Source: Lentzea fradiae (GTDB lineage Bacteria; Actinomycetota; Actinomycetes; Mycobacteriales; Pseudonocardiaceae). Taken from it: a DNA stretch of 64,000 nt. Where the stretch lies: NCBI RefSeq assembly GCF_900100955.1, contig NZ_FNCC01000004.1, positions 468,337 to 532,336 of the forward strand, in the 5' to 3' direction. The position numbers and the translations under genes are program-made. The notes under the pieces were generated by a model that did no database searches, was not told the origin of the DNA, and worked only from the letters and a program-made list of their open reading frames with translations. This document shows positions 54,504-63,710 of this stretch, in pieces. Position 1 is the first letter of the stretch, and each line of letters begins with the position of its first letter.

Positions 54504-54509
54504 AGGGTA
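54504..54509 (-). promoter_or_regulatory. Leaderless -10 of the epimerase (TACCCT)
   Basis: TACCCT on the minus strand ends 7 nt before ATG 54496. Confidence 0.45.
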
Positions 54510-54553
54510 TCCACGTGATCGGTGCAGGTGCCCCTGTGCGAGGTCTCACACGA

Positions 54554-54566
54554 TTACCCGGCGGTA
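54554..54566. promoter_or_regulatory. Operator candidate TTACCCGGCGGTA (thiolase)
   Basis: A symmetric TACC-N4-GGTA core with a C/G variant of the common pattern. It lies just upstream of a -10-like TATGGT (54575-54580) of the thiolase gene, and also upstream of the divergent epimerase. Confidence 0.45.
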
Positions 54567-54620
54567 GCCGCCGGTATGGTGCCTTGTTAACGACCGTTCG
54601 CTCTTCCAATGGAGGCAGTT

Positions 54621-55811
54621 GTGTCCGGTTCCGTGATCGTCGCCGGGGCGCGCACCCCGATGGGCCGCCTGCTGGGATCGCTCAAGGACTTCTCGGGCGC
54701 CCAGCTGGGTGGTGTCGCGATCAAGGCGGCACTGGAGCGCGCGGGCGTCGCCCCCGAGCAGGTCCAGTACGTGATCATGGGTCAGGTGCTCACCGCGGGC
54801 GCCGGCCAGATCCCCGCCCGCCAGGCCGCCGTGGCCGCGGGCATCCCGATGACCGTGCCGGCGCTGACCATCAACAAGGTCTGCCTCTCCGGCATCGACG
54901 CGATCGCGCTGGCCGACCAGCTCATCCGGGCGGGCGAGTTCGACATCGTCGTGGCCGGTGGCCAGGAGTCGATGACCCAGGCGCCGCACCTGCTGCCGAA
55001 GTCGCGCGGCGGGTTCAAGTACGGCGACGTGACGATGCAGGACCACATGGCGCACGACGGCCTGTTCTGCGCGTTCGACCAGGTCGCGATGGGCGTGTCG
55101 ACCGAGAAGCACAACGGCCGCCACAAGGTCACCCGCGAGGAGCAGGACGCGTTCTCCGCGCGGTCGCACCAGCTCGCCGCGAAGGCCGCCGAGAACGGCG
55201 TGTTCGACGCCGAGATCGCGCCGGTCTCCATCCCGCAGCGCAAGGGCGACCCGGTCCTGTTCAGCACGGACGAGGGCGTCCGCGGCGACACGACCGCGGA
55301 GTCGCTCGCGAAGCTGCGTCCCGCGTTCGCCGCGGACGGCACCATCACCGCGGGCTCGGCCTCGCAGATCTCCGACGGCGCCGCCGCGGTCGTGGTGATG
55401 AGCAAGGCCAAGGCGGAGGAGCTGGGCCTGGAGTGGCTCGCGGAGATCGGCGCCCACGGCGTCGTCGCGGGTCCCGACGCCTCGCTGCACGAGCAGCCGT
55501 CCAACGCCATCAAGGCCGCGTGCGCCAAGGAGGGCATCACGCCCGCCGACCTCGACCTGGTCGAGATCAACGAGGCGTTCGCCGCGGTCGGCATCGTCTC
55601 GACCCGTGAGCTCGGGATCTCCGAGGACAAGGTCAACGTCAACGGCGGCGCCATCGCGCTCGGCCACCCGATCGGCATGTCCGGCGCCCGCATCGCCCTG
55701 CACCTCGCCCTGGAGCTCCAGCGGCGCGGCGGCGGCGTGGGTGCGGCGGCGCTGTGCGGCGGCGGTGGTCAGGGCGACGCTCTGATCATCCGAGTGCCGG
55801 CCAAGGCATAG
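54621..55811 (+). CDS. Acetyl-CoA C-acetyltransferase (thiolase)
   Basis: A 396-aa thiolase that condenses two acetyl-CoA to acetoacetyl-CoA, the entry step of the ethylmalonyl-CoA pathway. The nucleophilic Cys is C88 in [12 protein letters not shown], His is in [10 protein letters not shown], and the second Cys is in [16 protein letters not shown] 54621 follows GGAGG at correct spacing, so it is preferred over ATG 54609. meaB follows after 10 nt. Confidence 0.95.
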   Translation: MSGSVIVAGARTPMGRLLGSLKDFSGAQLGGVAIKAALERAGVAPEQVQYVIMGQVLTAGAGQIPARQAAVAAGIPMTVPALTINKVCLSGIDAIALADQLIRAGEFDIVVAGGQESMTQAPHLLPKSRGGFKYGDVTMQDHMAHDGLFCAFDQVAMGVSTEKHNGRHKVTREEQDAFSARSHQLAAKAAENGVFDAEIAPVSIPQRKGDPVLFSTDEGVRGDTTAESLAKLRPAFAADGTITAGSASQISDGAAAVVVMSKAKAEELGLEWLAEIGAHGVVAGPDASLHEQPSNAIKAACAKEGITPADLDLVEINEAFAAVGIVSTRELGISEDKVNVNGGAIALGHPIGMSGARIALHLALELQRRGGGVGAAALCGGGGQGDALIIRVPAKA

Positions 55812-55821
55812 CCGTCCGGCT

Positions 55822-56772
55822 GTGGCCGAAGCCGTTGACGTAGCAGGACTGGTCGACCGCGCGCGTGACGGCGAACCGCGCGCGGTCGCCAGGCTGATCT
55901 CCCTGGTGGAACGGGGGAGCACCGCCCTTCCGGAGGTCGCCGCCGCACTGGCGCCGCACACCGGCAACGCCCTGGTCGTCGGTATCACCGGCGCTCCTGG
56001 CGTGGGCAAGTCGACGTCCACGAACGCCCTCGTGCGCGCCTACCGCGCCGAGGGCAAGCGGGTCGCGGTGATCGCCGTCGACCCGTCGAGCCCGTTCTCC
56101 GGCGGCGCGCTGCTGGGCGACCGCGTGCGCATGGGCGACCACGCGACGGACCCCGGTGTGTTCATCAGGTCGATGGCCACCCGCGGCCACCTGGGCGGAC
56201 TGTCCTGGGCCACCCCGCAGGCGTTGCGCGTGCTCGACGCCGTCGGCTTCGACGTCGTGCTGGTCGAGACGGTCGGCGTGGGGCAGTCCGAGGTCGAGGT
56301 CGTCGCGCTGGCCGACACCACGCTGGTCCTGCTCGCGCCGGGCATGGGCGACGGCATCCAGGCGGCCAAGGCGGGCATCCTGGAGATCGCCGACGTCTTC
56401 GTGGTCAACAAGGCCGACCGCGACGGCGCCGACCAGACGGCCCGCGACCTCAAGTACATGATCTCCCTGGGACGCCGCGACCGCTCCGGCCCGTCGTGGC
56501 GGGCACCCGTGGTGAAGACCGTCGCCGCCCGCGCGGAGGGCCTGGACCGCGTGGTCGCCGCGATCGACGAGCACCGGGCGTGGATGACCGAGCACGGTGA
56601 GCTGGCCGGACGGCGGCTGCGCCGCGCCGCCGCCGAGATCGAGGCCATCGCCGTCGAACGCGTCAGGACCCGCTTCCCCGCGGCGGACGAGCTGGCCGCG
56701 CGGGTGGTCGAGGGCGAGCTGGACCCGTTCACGGCCGCGGAGAAGCTGATCAGCGGTAGCTTGGGGGAATGA
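55822..56772 (+). CDS. meaB: Methylmalonyl-CoA mutase-associated GTPase MeaB
   Basis: A 316-aa G3E-family GTPase that loads and protects the cobalamin cofactor of acyl-CoA mutases. Walker A is GAPGVGKS (57-64), followed by AVDPSSPFSGGALLGDR, the switch segment ETVGVGQSE and the guanine-specificity motif NKAD. GTG 55822. The likely client is the ethylmalonyl-CoA mutase at 27 kb; no other B12 mutase is in the window. Overlaps the next gene by ATGA. Confidence 0.95.
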   Translation: MAEAVDVAGLVDRARDGEPRAVARLISLVERGSTALPEVAAALAPHTGNALVVGITGAPGVGKSTSTNALVRAYRAEGKRVAVIAVDPSSPFSGGALLGDRVRMGDHATDPGVFIRSMATRGHLGGLSWATPQALRVLDAVGFDVVLVETVGVGQSEVEVVALADTTLVLLAPGMGDGIQAAKAGILEIADVFVVNKADRDGADQTARDLKYMISLGRRDRSGPSWRAPVVKTVAARAEGLDRVVAAIDEHRAWMTEHGELAGRRLRRAAAEIEAIAVERVRTRFPAADELAARVVEGELDPFTAAEKLISGSLGE

Positions 56773-57377
56773 CCGCTTGGGGCGCACCTCCACCCGTCGT
56801 CGTCGACCTCGGCAAGAGCACCACCCGCAAGGTGCTGCTGGGCGGTTCGGTCACGGTCGTGCTGGGCGTGCTGGCCCTGGTCGGCGCCGTCTCGGCCTTC
56901 ACGAACGGTGAACCGGCCGGTGGCGCCATCGCCGCGGTGATCGGCGTCGCCTTCACCGGCATCGGCGTGCTGGCCGCGGTGAGGTGGAAGACGATCTCCC
57001 GCCCGCGCAAGCTGGTCGTCGAGCAGCAGGGCATCCGCCTGGACGACCCGGAGGGTGCTCCGTGGGCCGTCGCCTGGCAGGACCTGGGCGCCGTCTCCAT
57101 CTCGCGGACCAGGGAGCGCGTCGTGAACCCGGTCAACGCGGTGGCCCGGCGCACGATGGTCCGCGTCGACCTGCACCCGCGCGACCCCCAGCGGTTCCGC
57201 GCGGCGCACCCGGAGATGGAACCGCTGTGGGAGCTCCACCGCGTGGTGAACGGCTACCGGCTGCCGCTCGGCGACTCGGCGGGGTTCATCCAGCCGATCG
57301 ACCACGGGCTGCGGACGTTCGCCCCCTCGCTCTACCGGGGCGTGATCGACGAGGGCTTCACCGTCGGCCTGCGCTGA
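56769..57377 (+). CDS. Two-helix membrane protein, PH-like
   Basis: A 202-aa protein with two membrane helices (about residues 22-45 and 52-71), then a cytosolic beta-rich region (KLVVEQQGIRLDDPEGAPWAVAWQDLGAVSIS) resembling bacterial PH-like domains. It is translationally coupled to meaB. Function unknown. Confidence 0.75.
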   Translation: MTAWGAPPPVVVDLGKSTTRKVLLGGSVTVVLGVLALVGAVSAFTNGEPAGGAIAAVIGVAFTGIGVLAAVRWKTISRPRKLVVEQQGIRLDDPEGAPWAVAWQDLGAVSISRTRERVVNPVNAVARRTMVRVDLHPRDPQRFRAAHPEMEPLWELHRVVNGYRLPLGDSAGFIQPIDHGLRTFAPSLYRGVIDEGFTVGLR

Positions 57378-57460
57378 CCGCGTTCGGCCGGACGTGTTCG
57401 GGTTCTACTCTGAGTAGTTCTCGTTCTCACCGTTCGCAGTTCCGGCCCTCCCCTGTGACT

Positions 57461-57482
57461 ACTGAGGGGAGTTACCCTCAGT
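57461..57482. promoter_or_regulatory. Inverted repeat ACTGAGGG-N6-CCCTCAGT upstream of the kinase
   Basis: A perfect 8-bp inverted repeat in the promoter region of the sensor kinase/response regulator operon; a candidate binding site for its own regulator. Confidence 0.4.
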
Positions 57483-57505
57483 CGTTCGTGCGGTGTCACA
57501 TCTAT

Positions 57506-57518
57506 CCCCCTGAGGGGG
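57506..57518 (+). promoter_or_regulatory. Hairpin CCCCC-TGA-GGGGG covering the kinase ribosome site
   Basis: The GAGGGGG ribosome site, 7 nt before GTG 57526, forms one arm of the stem, so initiation could be occluded. Confidence 0.35.
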
Positions 57519-57525
57519 TGAAGCC

Positions 57526-59034
57526 GTGGGCGGCAGCGGGAGCACGGAACAGCGGGTGCTGGACGTGGTGCTGTCGTTCGCCGAGTTCGACACCCTGCCC
57601 CGCCTCCTGCGGCACGTCGTCGAGTCGGCCTGCGACCTGGTCGAGGCCCACTACGGCGCACTCGCGGTGATCAACGGCTGCAAGGAGCTGACCGAGTTCA
57701 TCGCCGAGGACGGCAGGACGCACGTCACCGCCGGTGATCCTCGCTCGATCGGCGTAGCGGACTTCCTGGGCGCTCCGGTCGTCGTGCACGGCGAGACCTT
57801 CGGCAACCTCTTCCTGTCCGGCAAGGACGAGTTCACCGCACGCGACCGCCACATCGTCACGGCCATCGCCACCGCGGCGGGATCGGCCATCGGTCACCTC
57901 GACCGCTACGAGCAGACCCGGCGGCGCGAGGCGTGGCTGCGGGCCGCCGCCGCCGTCACGACCGACCTCCTGACCGGCACGACCGGCAGGGACGCGCTCT
58001 ACCTGGTGGCGCAGACCGCCCGCAGGACCGCCGACGCCGACTTCGGCGCGCTGGTGCTGCCCGACCACAACGGCGACCTGGTGATCGAGGTGACCGACGG
58101 CGGCTCGTACGACGCCGAGGGCCTGCGGGTGCCGAAGGAGGGCGCGGTCAGCTACCGCGTCTACGAGTCGGGCGAGTCCGAGTGCCACGACGAGGGCAGG
58201 ATTCCCACGGTGCCCGGCCCATGCGCCGTCGTGCCGCTGTCGGTGGGCGACCGGCGCATCGGCGTGCTGATCGTCGCCAGGCCGGTCGACGCGCCCAGCT
58301 TCGACGACCCGGACCTCATCGAGGCGTTCGCCTCGCAGGCCGCGCTGGTGCTCGAGTACACGAGGGCGCAGGGCGACACGGAGCGGCTCGCGGTGCTGGA
58401 GGACCGCGACCGCATCGCGCGCGACCTGCACGACCTCGTCATCCAGCGGCTGTTCGGGCTCGGGCTCGGATTGCAGGGGCTGACCGGGATGAGCGCGCGG
58501 CCCCAGCTCGCCGAACGGCTCGGCGGGTTCGTGGAGGAGGTCGACCACACGATCCGCGAGATCCGCCGCACCATCTTCTCGTTGCAGGAGCCGCCGTCCG
58601 GCAGCGCGAGCCTGCGCGGCCAGGTGCTCAACGCCGTGCACGAGTCCGCACGGTTGCTCGGCTTCGAACCGGACGTGGCACTGGAGGGGCCCCTCGACTC
58701 CGTGGTGCCGGACCAGCTGAGGCCGGACTTGCTCGCCACGCTCCGCGAAGCGCTCGCGAACGTCGTGCGACACGCTCGGGCGAAGCACGTCGCCGTAACC
58801 GTGGGCGTCAACCGCACGATGACACGGCTGGAGCTCACGGTCAAAGACGACGGGCGGGGCCTGCCGCTGGCCGACGACTCCGGCGGGGTGCCCCACCACG
58901 CGGGAGGGCTCGCCAACATGGCGGCCCGCGCCCGGCGCCACCACGGCGACTGCGCGGTGGACTCCATCCCCGGCGCGGGGGTGAGCATCACCTGGTTCGT
59001 TCCGCTGGTCCTGCAGGAGGCGACATGGCGATAG
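57526..59034 (+). CDS. Two-GAF sensor histidine kinase (DevS-like)
   Basis: A 502-aa cytosolic histidine kinase: GAF domains at about residues 20-130 and 150-275, then a HisKA_3 dimerisation domain with phosphoacceptor H302 in DRIARDLHDLVIQRLF and a HATPase domain (LREALANVVRHARAKHV; DDGRGLP; GGLANMAARA). Architecture matches DevS/DosT oxygen/NO sensors, though haem ligation cannot be judged. There are no membrane segments. GTG 57526. Cotranscribed with the NarL-type regulator, which overlaps by 10 nt. Confidence 0.92.
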   Translation: MGGSGSTEQRVLDVVLSFAEFDTLPRLLRHVVESACDLVEAHYGALAVINGCKELTEFIAEDGRTHVTAGDPRSIGVADFLGAPVVVHGETFGNLFLSGKDEFTARDRHIVTAIATAAGSAIGHLDRYEQTRRREAWLRAAAAVTTDLLTGTTGRDALYLVAQTARRTADADFGALVLPDHNGDLVIEVTDGGSYDAEGLRVPKEGAVSYRVYESGESECHDEGRIPTVPGPCAVVPLSVGDRRIGVLIVARPVDAPSFDDPDLIEAFASQAALVLEYTRAQGDTERLAVLEDRDRIARDLHDLVIQRLFGLGLGLQGLTGMSARPQLAERLGGFVEEVDHTIREIRRTIFSLQEPPSGSASLRGQVLNAVHESARLLGFEPDVALEGPLDSVVPDQLRPDLLATLREALANVVRHARAKHVAVTVGVNRTMTRLELTVKDDGRGLPLADDSGGVPHHAGGLANMAARARRHHGDCAVDSIPGAGVSITWFVPLVLQEATWR

Positions 59035-59678
59035 CGGTGCTCTTGGTGGACGACCACGAGATCGTGCGGCGCGGGCTCGTGCAGCTGCTGGCGCAGGCGG
59101 ACGACATCGAGGTGGTCGGGCAGGCGGACGGCGCCGGCTCGGCGGTGCGGCAGGCGCCGCGGGTCAAGCCGGACGTGGCGATCATCGACGTGCGGCTGCC
59201 CGACGGCGACGGCGTCACGGTGTGCCGGGAGATCCGCAGCCTCGTGCAGCCGCCGCCCGCGTGCCTGATGCTCACGTCCTATTCGGACGACGAGGCGCTG
59301 TTCGGCGCGATCATGGCGGGCGCGGCCGGGTACATGCTGAAGGAGGTCTCCGGCAACGACCTCGTGGCCGCGGTCCGCACGCTCGCCTCCGGCGGGTCGC
59401 TGCTGCACGCGGGCGTCACGGCGACCGTGCTGCAACGGCTGCGGGGCGGGCCCGAGGAGGACCCGCGCTACTCGACGCTCAGCCCGCAGGAGCGCAGGAT
59501 CCTCGACCTCATCGCCGAGGGCATGACCAACCGGCAGATCGCGAACCGCCTGTTCCTGGCGGAGAAGACGGTCAAGAACTACGTGTCGTCCCTGCTGCAC
59601 AAGCTCGGCTTCGACCGCCGCACCGAGGCGGGTGTCTACGCGGCGCGGCGCAGGCGCGCCCACCCCGGCGCCTACTGA
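59025..59678 (+). CDS. NarL/DevR-type response regulator
   Basis: A 217-aa regulator with a receiver domain (phosphoacceptor D55 in VAIIDVRLPDGDG; Lys in GYMLKEVSGNDL) and a C-terminal LuxR-type helix-turn-helix (LSPQERRILDLIAEGMTNRQIANRLFLAEKTVKNYVSSLLHKL). ATG 59025 follows GGAGG and overlaps the kinase gene, its cognate partner. Targets unknown. Confidence 0.94.
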   Translation: MAIAVLLVDDHEIVRRGLVQLLAQADDIEVVGQADGAGSAVRQAPRVKPDVAIIDVRLPDGDGVTVCREIRSLVQPPPACLMLTSYSDDEALFGAIMAGAAGYMLKEVSGNDLVAAVRTLASGGSLLHAGVTATVLQRLRGGPEEDPRYSTLSPQERRILDLIAEGMTNRQIANRLFLAEKTVKNYVSSLLHKLGFDRRTEAGVYAARRRRAHPGAY

Positions 59679-59745
59679 TCGAGTCGCGGCTCCGCTGTCC
59701 CGTGCCACTATCGTCTGGTGTGGACGGACAGCCGAGGGGAGCCGC

Positions 59746-60438
59746 GTGACGCACCGCCATTTCGCCGTGGTGAACCACTTCCACCCGCACGTCCGCGACC
59801 CGTTCCTGCTGCTGCGCCAGCGAGGGAAGGGCTTCGAGCGCTTCACCGAGGACCGCGACTGGGTTCCCGCCGGGCGTCAGTGGGCGCTCGGCGAACCGGT
59901 CGAGGGCACGCTGCTCAACCACCTGCTGACGTCCTGGACGCCACGGCCGGTGCGGACCGAGCACCGGTTCTTCGCCTTCCTGGACGAGAACGGGGAACCG
60001 CTGCGCCTCGCGCACCTGTGGAACGACGCGAACGGCGTGCTGGCGGAGCGGACGTTCGTCAGCGAAGGCTGGCGCGTGGTCGGGCCGTGCGTGTTCGAAG
60101 GAGATCGGCGGGTCGAGATCGACGAGACCCGCGCGCGAGAGCTGGAAGCCGTCGTGACGCGGAACAGCCGTGAGCCCGCGGACGGGCGGTACCGCTACTG
60201 GGCCGTCCTCGACCCCGTGCTGCAACGGGTGCTGCGGACGTGGGGCGGCGAGGACGGCACGCGGTACGCGCAGTGGTCGATGGGACCCCGCTGGCACCGC
60301 GTGCACGTCCTCGACGTCGTGCGGGACGGCACGGCTCAACCGGTCGCTGTCGAGGTGGCGGAGGAGCTGCGCCGGTCGTTCCCCGCTATCGCGGATTCCG
60401 TCGGCGCAGCTCCCGCCGGGTGTCACCAGCCGAGCTGA
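59746..60438 (+). CDS. Hypothetical protein
   Basis: A 230-aa soluble protein with no domain I recognise; rich in Trp, Arg and His (AVVNHFHPHVRDPFLLLRQRGKG, then RYRYWAVLDPVLQRVLRTWGGEDG). GTG 59746 follows GAGGGGAGC, and the frame shows no other start with a ribosome site. It follows the two-component operon by 67 bp and converges with a secreted hydrolase, overlapping by 16 bp. Confidence 0.7.
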   Translation: MTHRHFAVVNHFHPHVRDPFLLLRQRGKGFERFTEDRDWVPAGRQWALGEPVEGTLLNHLLTSWTPRPVRTEHRFFAFLDENGEPLRLAHLWNDANGVLAERTFVSEGWRVVGPCVFEGDRRVEIDETRARELEAVVTRNSREPADGRYRYWAVLDPVLQRVLRTWGGEDGTRYAQWSMGPRWHRVHVLDVVRDGTAQPVAVEVAEELRRSFPAIADSVGAAPAGCHQPS

Positions 60439-61958
60439 ACCGCCAGCCTGCGCGCCTGCTCCAGCGGACCGGCCTGGCCCTGACCCGGTTCGGGCAGCGG
60501 CACACCGGGGCAGGACAGGTCGCGCGGCGGCGTCACGCGGTCGATGAGGTAGCGCTCGACCACGTCGTTGACGCACTCGTTGTCGAACCCGTAGATGCCG
60601 TGGTCACCCTCGTCCTTCACGGTCAGCATCCGGGAGCCGGCGAACCCGGCGTGCGCCTTGCGCGCGCCCTCGATCGGCGTCGGGGCGTCCCGTTCGGACT
60701 GCACCATCAACGTCGGCGTGACGCCGTGTCCGTTGGGGCGCTTGAGGTTGACGTTCGGGCGGTCCCAGTACGCGCAGGGGCCCATGATCTGGTAGTAGCC
60801 CAGCAGCGGCCACTTGGCGCCGTCGGCCGCCGCGTCCCGTTCGAGGTACTTGCGGTCACCGCGGAACTTCGTGTCGTTGCACAGGATCGACAGCTGCGTG
60901 GCCAGCGGCGCGTCCGGGAAGCTCGCCTGCGCCGTCATCAGCGCGGGCGTTGAACCGGCCAGCTGGGCCAGCTTGCTCGCGGCGGCCTCGAACGAGTACT
61001 TGCTGTAGATGTTCTGGAACAGCACCGCGTCGAGGCTGACCGGGTAGTACGTGCCCTCCGGCAGGGTCACGGGCTGTTCTGCGAGCTTGGCCCGCGTGCG
61101 TTCGTACGACTGGCGCACCTCTTCGCCGGTCTTGCCGAGGTGGTAGAGGTCGTCGTACTTCGCCACCCACGGCAGGAAGTCGACACGGAAGCGCCGTTCG
61201 AAGCCCATGCCGAAGTCGCCGAACACGTCCTGCCACGGCGCCGTGAAGTCGGTGTTCGAGTCGAGCACGATCTTGTCGAGCGTCTTCGGGAAGTAGGTGG
61301 CGTAGTAGGCGCCCATCCAGCTGCCGCCGGAGTAGCCGAGCCAGTCGACCTTCTTGCGCCCCAGCACCTGCCGCAGCAGGTCCAGGTCCTTCACCGTCTG
61401 GTCGGTCGTGATGTACCGGCCGAGCTCACCGGACTTGGTCTGGCAGAACTTCGCCTGCAGCTCCATGCCCGCGTAGAGCAGGTCGAGGTTCGCCTTGCTG
61501 CGGTCGCGCGGGTCCGTGGAGCCGAGCGTGTCGTACCCGCCGCAGGTGACGTTGCCACTGGCACCCGTGCCGCGCACGTCGATGCCGTAGATTTCGGCGT
61601 TCTCGCTGAGCTTGGGCCGGCTCAGGTAGAGCAGCGGCAGGGTGCGCCCCTCACCGCCGGGACCGCCGGGGTTGGTGAAGATCGCCGTCTTCGCCTTGCC
61701 GTCCGCCGGCTTGGTGCGGCTGACGGCGATTGTGATGGTCTTGCCGTTGCGCGGGTTGTTCCAGTCCATCGGCGTGGTGAAGCTGCCGCACTCCAGGCGT
61801 TCCGCGCCAGGAGGGAACCCCGGCGGCACCGTGTCGAAGCACTTCTGCCACTGGATGTCCTGCGTCGCGAAACCGGCCGCCGCCTGCGCTTGTGGTGCCA
61901 TCAGCAGCGATGCCGCCGTCACGGCGGTCAGCGCCGCCGCGATTTTCCTGCGGTGCAT
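60423..61958 (-). CDS. Secreted alpha/beta hydrolase (tripeptidyl aminopeptidase-like), copy 1
   Basis: A 511-aa exported hydrolase of the S33/TAP-like family. The Sec signal peptide is MHRRKIAAALTAVTAASLLM followed by an Ala-rich cleavage region (AQA-AA). Family segments: NPGGPGGEGRTLPLLY, YGIDVRGTGASG, the nucleophile elbow WLGYSGGSWMGAYYATYFP and, near the end, KDEGDHGIYG with the catalytic His. Start ATG 61958 with GAGGGGG. It is closely similar throughout to the next gene, so this is a tandem duplication. Confidence 0.88.
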   Translation of the reverse strand: MHRRKIAAALTAVTAASLLMAPQAQAAAGFATQDIQWQKCFDTVPPGFPPGAERLECGSFTTPMDWNNPRNGKTITIAVSRTKPADGKAKTAIFTNPGGPGGEGRTLPLLYLSRPKLSENAEIYGIDVRGTGASGNVTCGGYDTLGSTDPRDRSKANLDLLYAGMELQAKFCQTKSGELGRYITTDQTVKDLDLLRQVLGRKKVDWLGYSGGSWMGAYYATYFPKTLDKIVLDSNTDFTAPWQDVFGDFGMGFERRFRVDFLPWVAKYDDLYHLGKTGEEVRQSYERTRAKLAEQPVTLPEGTYYPVSLDAVLFQNIYSKYSFEAAASKLAQLAGSTPALMTAQASFPDAPLATQLSILCNDTKFRGDRKYLERDAAADGAKWPLLGYYQIMGPCAYWDRPNVNLKRPNGHGVTPTLMVQSERDAPTPIEGARKAHAGFAGSRMLTVKDEGDHGIYGFDNECVNDVVERYLIDRVTPPRDLSCPGVPLPEPGQGQAGPLEQARRLAVQLGW

Positions 61959-61972
61959 GTGTTTTCCCCCTC

Positions 61973-63499
61973 TTACCAGCCGAGCTGCGTGGCGAGCTGC
62001 CGTGCCCGGGTCAACGGGTTGTGCACGGTCTCGCCGGGTGTGGGCAACGGAACCCCCGGACACGACAAGTCTTTCCGCGGCGCGACACCGTCGACGAGAT
62101 AGCGCTCGACGACCGTGTTCACGCACTCGTTGCCGAACCCGTAGATCCCGTGGTCACCCTCGTCCTCAACGGTGAGCAGCACGGAGTTGTTGAAGTCGCG
62201 GTGCGCTTTCTTCGCGCCCTCGATCGGCGTCGCCGGGTCGCGCACGGACTGCACCATCAGCGTCGGCGCGACACCGTGCCCGGTCGGCTTCTTCAGCCGC
62301 ACGTCCGGGCGGTCCCAGAACGCGCAGGGACCCTGGAGCTGGTAGTAGCCGAACAGAGGCCACTTCGCACCGTCGCGAACCGCGTCGCGCTCCAGGTACT
62401 TCCGGTCGCCCTGGAACGGGGTGTCGTTGCAGAGGATCGAGTAGAGCGTGCCCGTGGAGGCGTCCGGGTAGCTCGTCGCCTGCGCGGTCAGCCGCTGTGG
62501 CGACACACCGGCCAGTTCGGCGAACAGCGTGGCGGTCGCGTCGAACGACGACTTGTCGTAGAGCGACGCGCGCAGCAGGAAGTCCAGGACCACCCCGTTG
62601 TAGACGCCCTCCGGCCGCGTGACGGGCTCGGCGTTCAGCTTGGCGCGCGTGCGTTCGTAGGACTGGCGCACCTCCTCGCCGGTCTTGCCGAGGTGGTACA
62701 GGTCGTCGTACTTCGCCACCCACGGCAGGAAGTCGACGCGGAAGCGGCGCTCGAAGCCCATGCCCCAGTCGTCGAACACGTTCTGCCACGGCCCGGTGAA
62801 GTCGGCGTTGGAGTCGAGCACGATCCGGTCGAGCGTCTTCGGGAAGTACGTGGCGTAGTACGCGCCCATCCAGCTGCCACCGGAGTAGCCGAGCCAGCTG
62901 ACCTTCTTCTTGCCCAGCAGCTGCCGGAGGAGGTCCAGGTCCTTCACCGTCTGGTCGGTGGTGACGTACCGGCCGAGCTCGCCGGACGCGGACTGGCAGG
63001 TCCTCGCCTGCTGCTCCATGTCGCCGTAGATCCGGTCGAGGTTGGCCTTGCTCCGGTCGCGCGGATCGGTCGTGCCCAGCGCGAAGAACTCGCCGCACGT
63101 CACGTTGTCGCTGCCGCCGGTGCCGCGCACGTCGATGCCGATGATCTCGGCGTTCTCGCTCAGCTTCGGCCGGTCGACGTACACGAGCGGCAGCGAGCGG
63201 CCGGCGCCGCCGGGACCGCCGGGGTTGGTGAAGACGGTGGTCTTCGCCTTGCCGTTCTTCGGCGTGAGCCGGCTGACGGCGATCGTGATCGTCTTGCCGT
63301 TGCGCGGGTTGTTCCAGTCCATCGGCGCGGTGAAACTGCCGCACTCCAGGCGTTCCGCGCCCGGCGGCGCACCGGGTGGCAGCGTGTCGAAGCACTTCTC
63401 CCAGGCGATGGCCCGGCCTGGCGCCGCGTGGGCCGGTGGTGCGAGCAGGAGCGCTGTCGCGGTGACGACCAGCGTCGCCGCGGTTCTCTTGCGGTTCAT
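61973..63499 (-). CDS. Secreted alpha/beta hydrolase (tripeptidyl aminopeptidase-like), copy 2
   Basis: A 508-aa paralogue of copy 1, 14 bp away and probably upstream in the same operon. The signal peptide is MNRKRTAATLVVTATALLLA ending APPAHA. It has the same motifs (NPGGPGGAGRSLPLVY, WLGYSGGSWMGAYYATYFP, EDEGDHGIYG) and the same C-terminal QLGW. Differences cluster in the lid region after FDW-like GMGFERRFRVDFLPW, suggesting divergent substrate range. ATG 63499. Confidence 0.88.
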   Translation of the reverse strand: MNRKRTAATLVVTATALLLAPPAHAAPGRAIAWEKCFDTLPPGAPPGAERLECGSFTAPMDWNNPRNGKTITIAVSRLTPKNGKAKTTVFTNPGGPGGAGRSLPLVYVDRPKLSENAEIIGIDVRGTGGSDNVTCGEFFALGTTDPRDRSKANLDRIYGDMEQQARTCQSASGELGRYVTTDQTVKDLDLLRQLLGKKKVSWLGYSGGSWMGAYYATYFPKTLDRIVLDSNADFTGPWQNVFDDWGMGFERRFRVDFLPWVAKYDDLYHLGKTGEEVRQSYERTRAKLNAEPVTRPEGVYNGVVLDFLLRASLYDKSSFDATATLFAELAGVSPQRLTAQATSYPDASTGTLYSILCNDTPFQGDRKYLERDAVRDGAKWPLFGYYQLQGPCAFWDRPDVRLKKPTGHGVAPTLMVQSVRDPATPIEGAKKAHRDFNNSVLLTVEDEGDHGIYGFGNECVNTVVERYLVDGVAPRKDLSCPGVPLPTPGETVHNPLTRARQLATQLGW

Positions 63500-63710
63500 C
63501 CGGTGGTTCCCCCTCCCGCCGGCCGGGTCGACCGGCGGGTCCAGCTCATCGTCTCGGGAGGGGCGCGGGCATCGCCCTTTGGGTGGCGACCGCCTACGAC
63601 TTCGGTCTTACCCCGACTCGCCGAAGCAGTGATGACATTCGTCATCCGGCGCAGCAGGGCCGTCCCACGAAGTGAACTGGGCCCCGAAAGTTGGACTGGC
63701 TAACTGAAGG
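63500..63710. other. Intergenic region between hydrolases and IS element
   Basis: No gene seen. It contains CCCGCCGG-N9-CCGGCGGG near 63517-63541 and GATGA-N6-TCATC near 63631-63646, then the IS end at about 63673. Confidence 0.5.

Noticed and set aside
54050..55609. Plus-strand frame of 582 codons spanning the epimerase and thiolase
   Set aside because: Overlaps two well-supported genes in other frames and is Arg/Gly/Pro-rich shadow sequence.
57421..57482. DosR/DevR box upstream of the GAF kinase
   Set aside because: The inverted repeat there does not match the GGGACTT-type DosR consensus; kept only as an unassigned inverted repeat.
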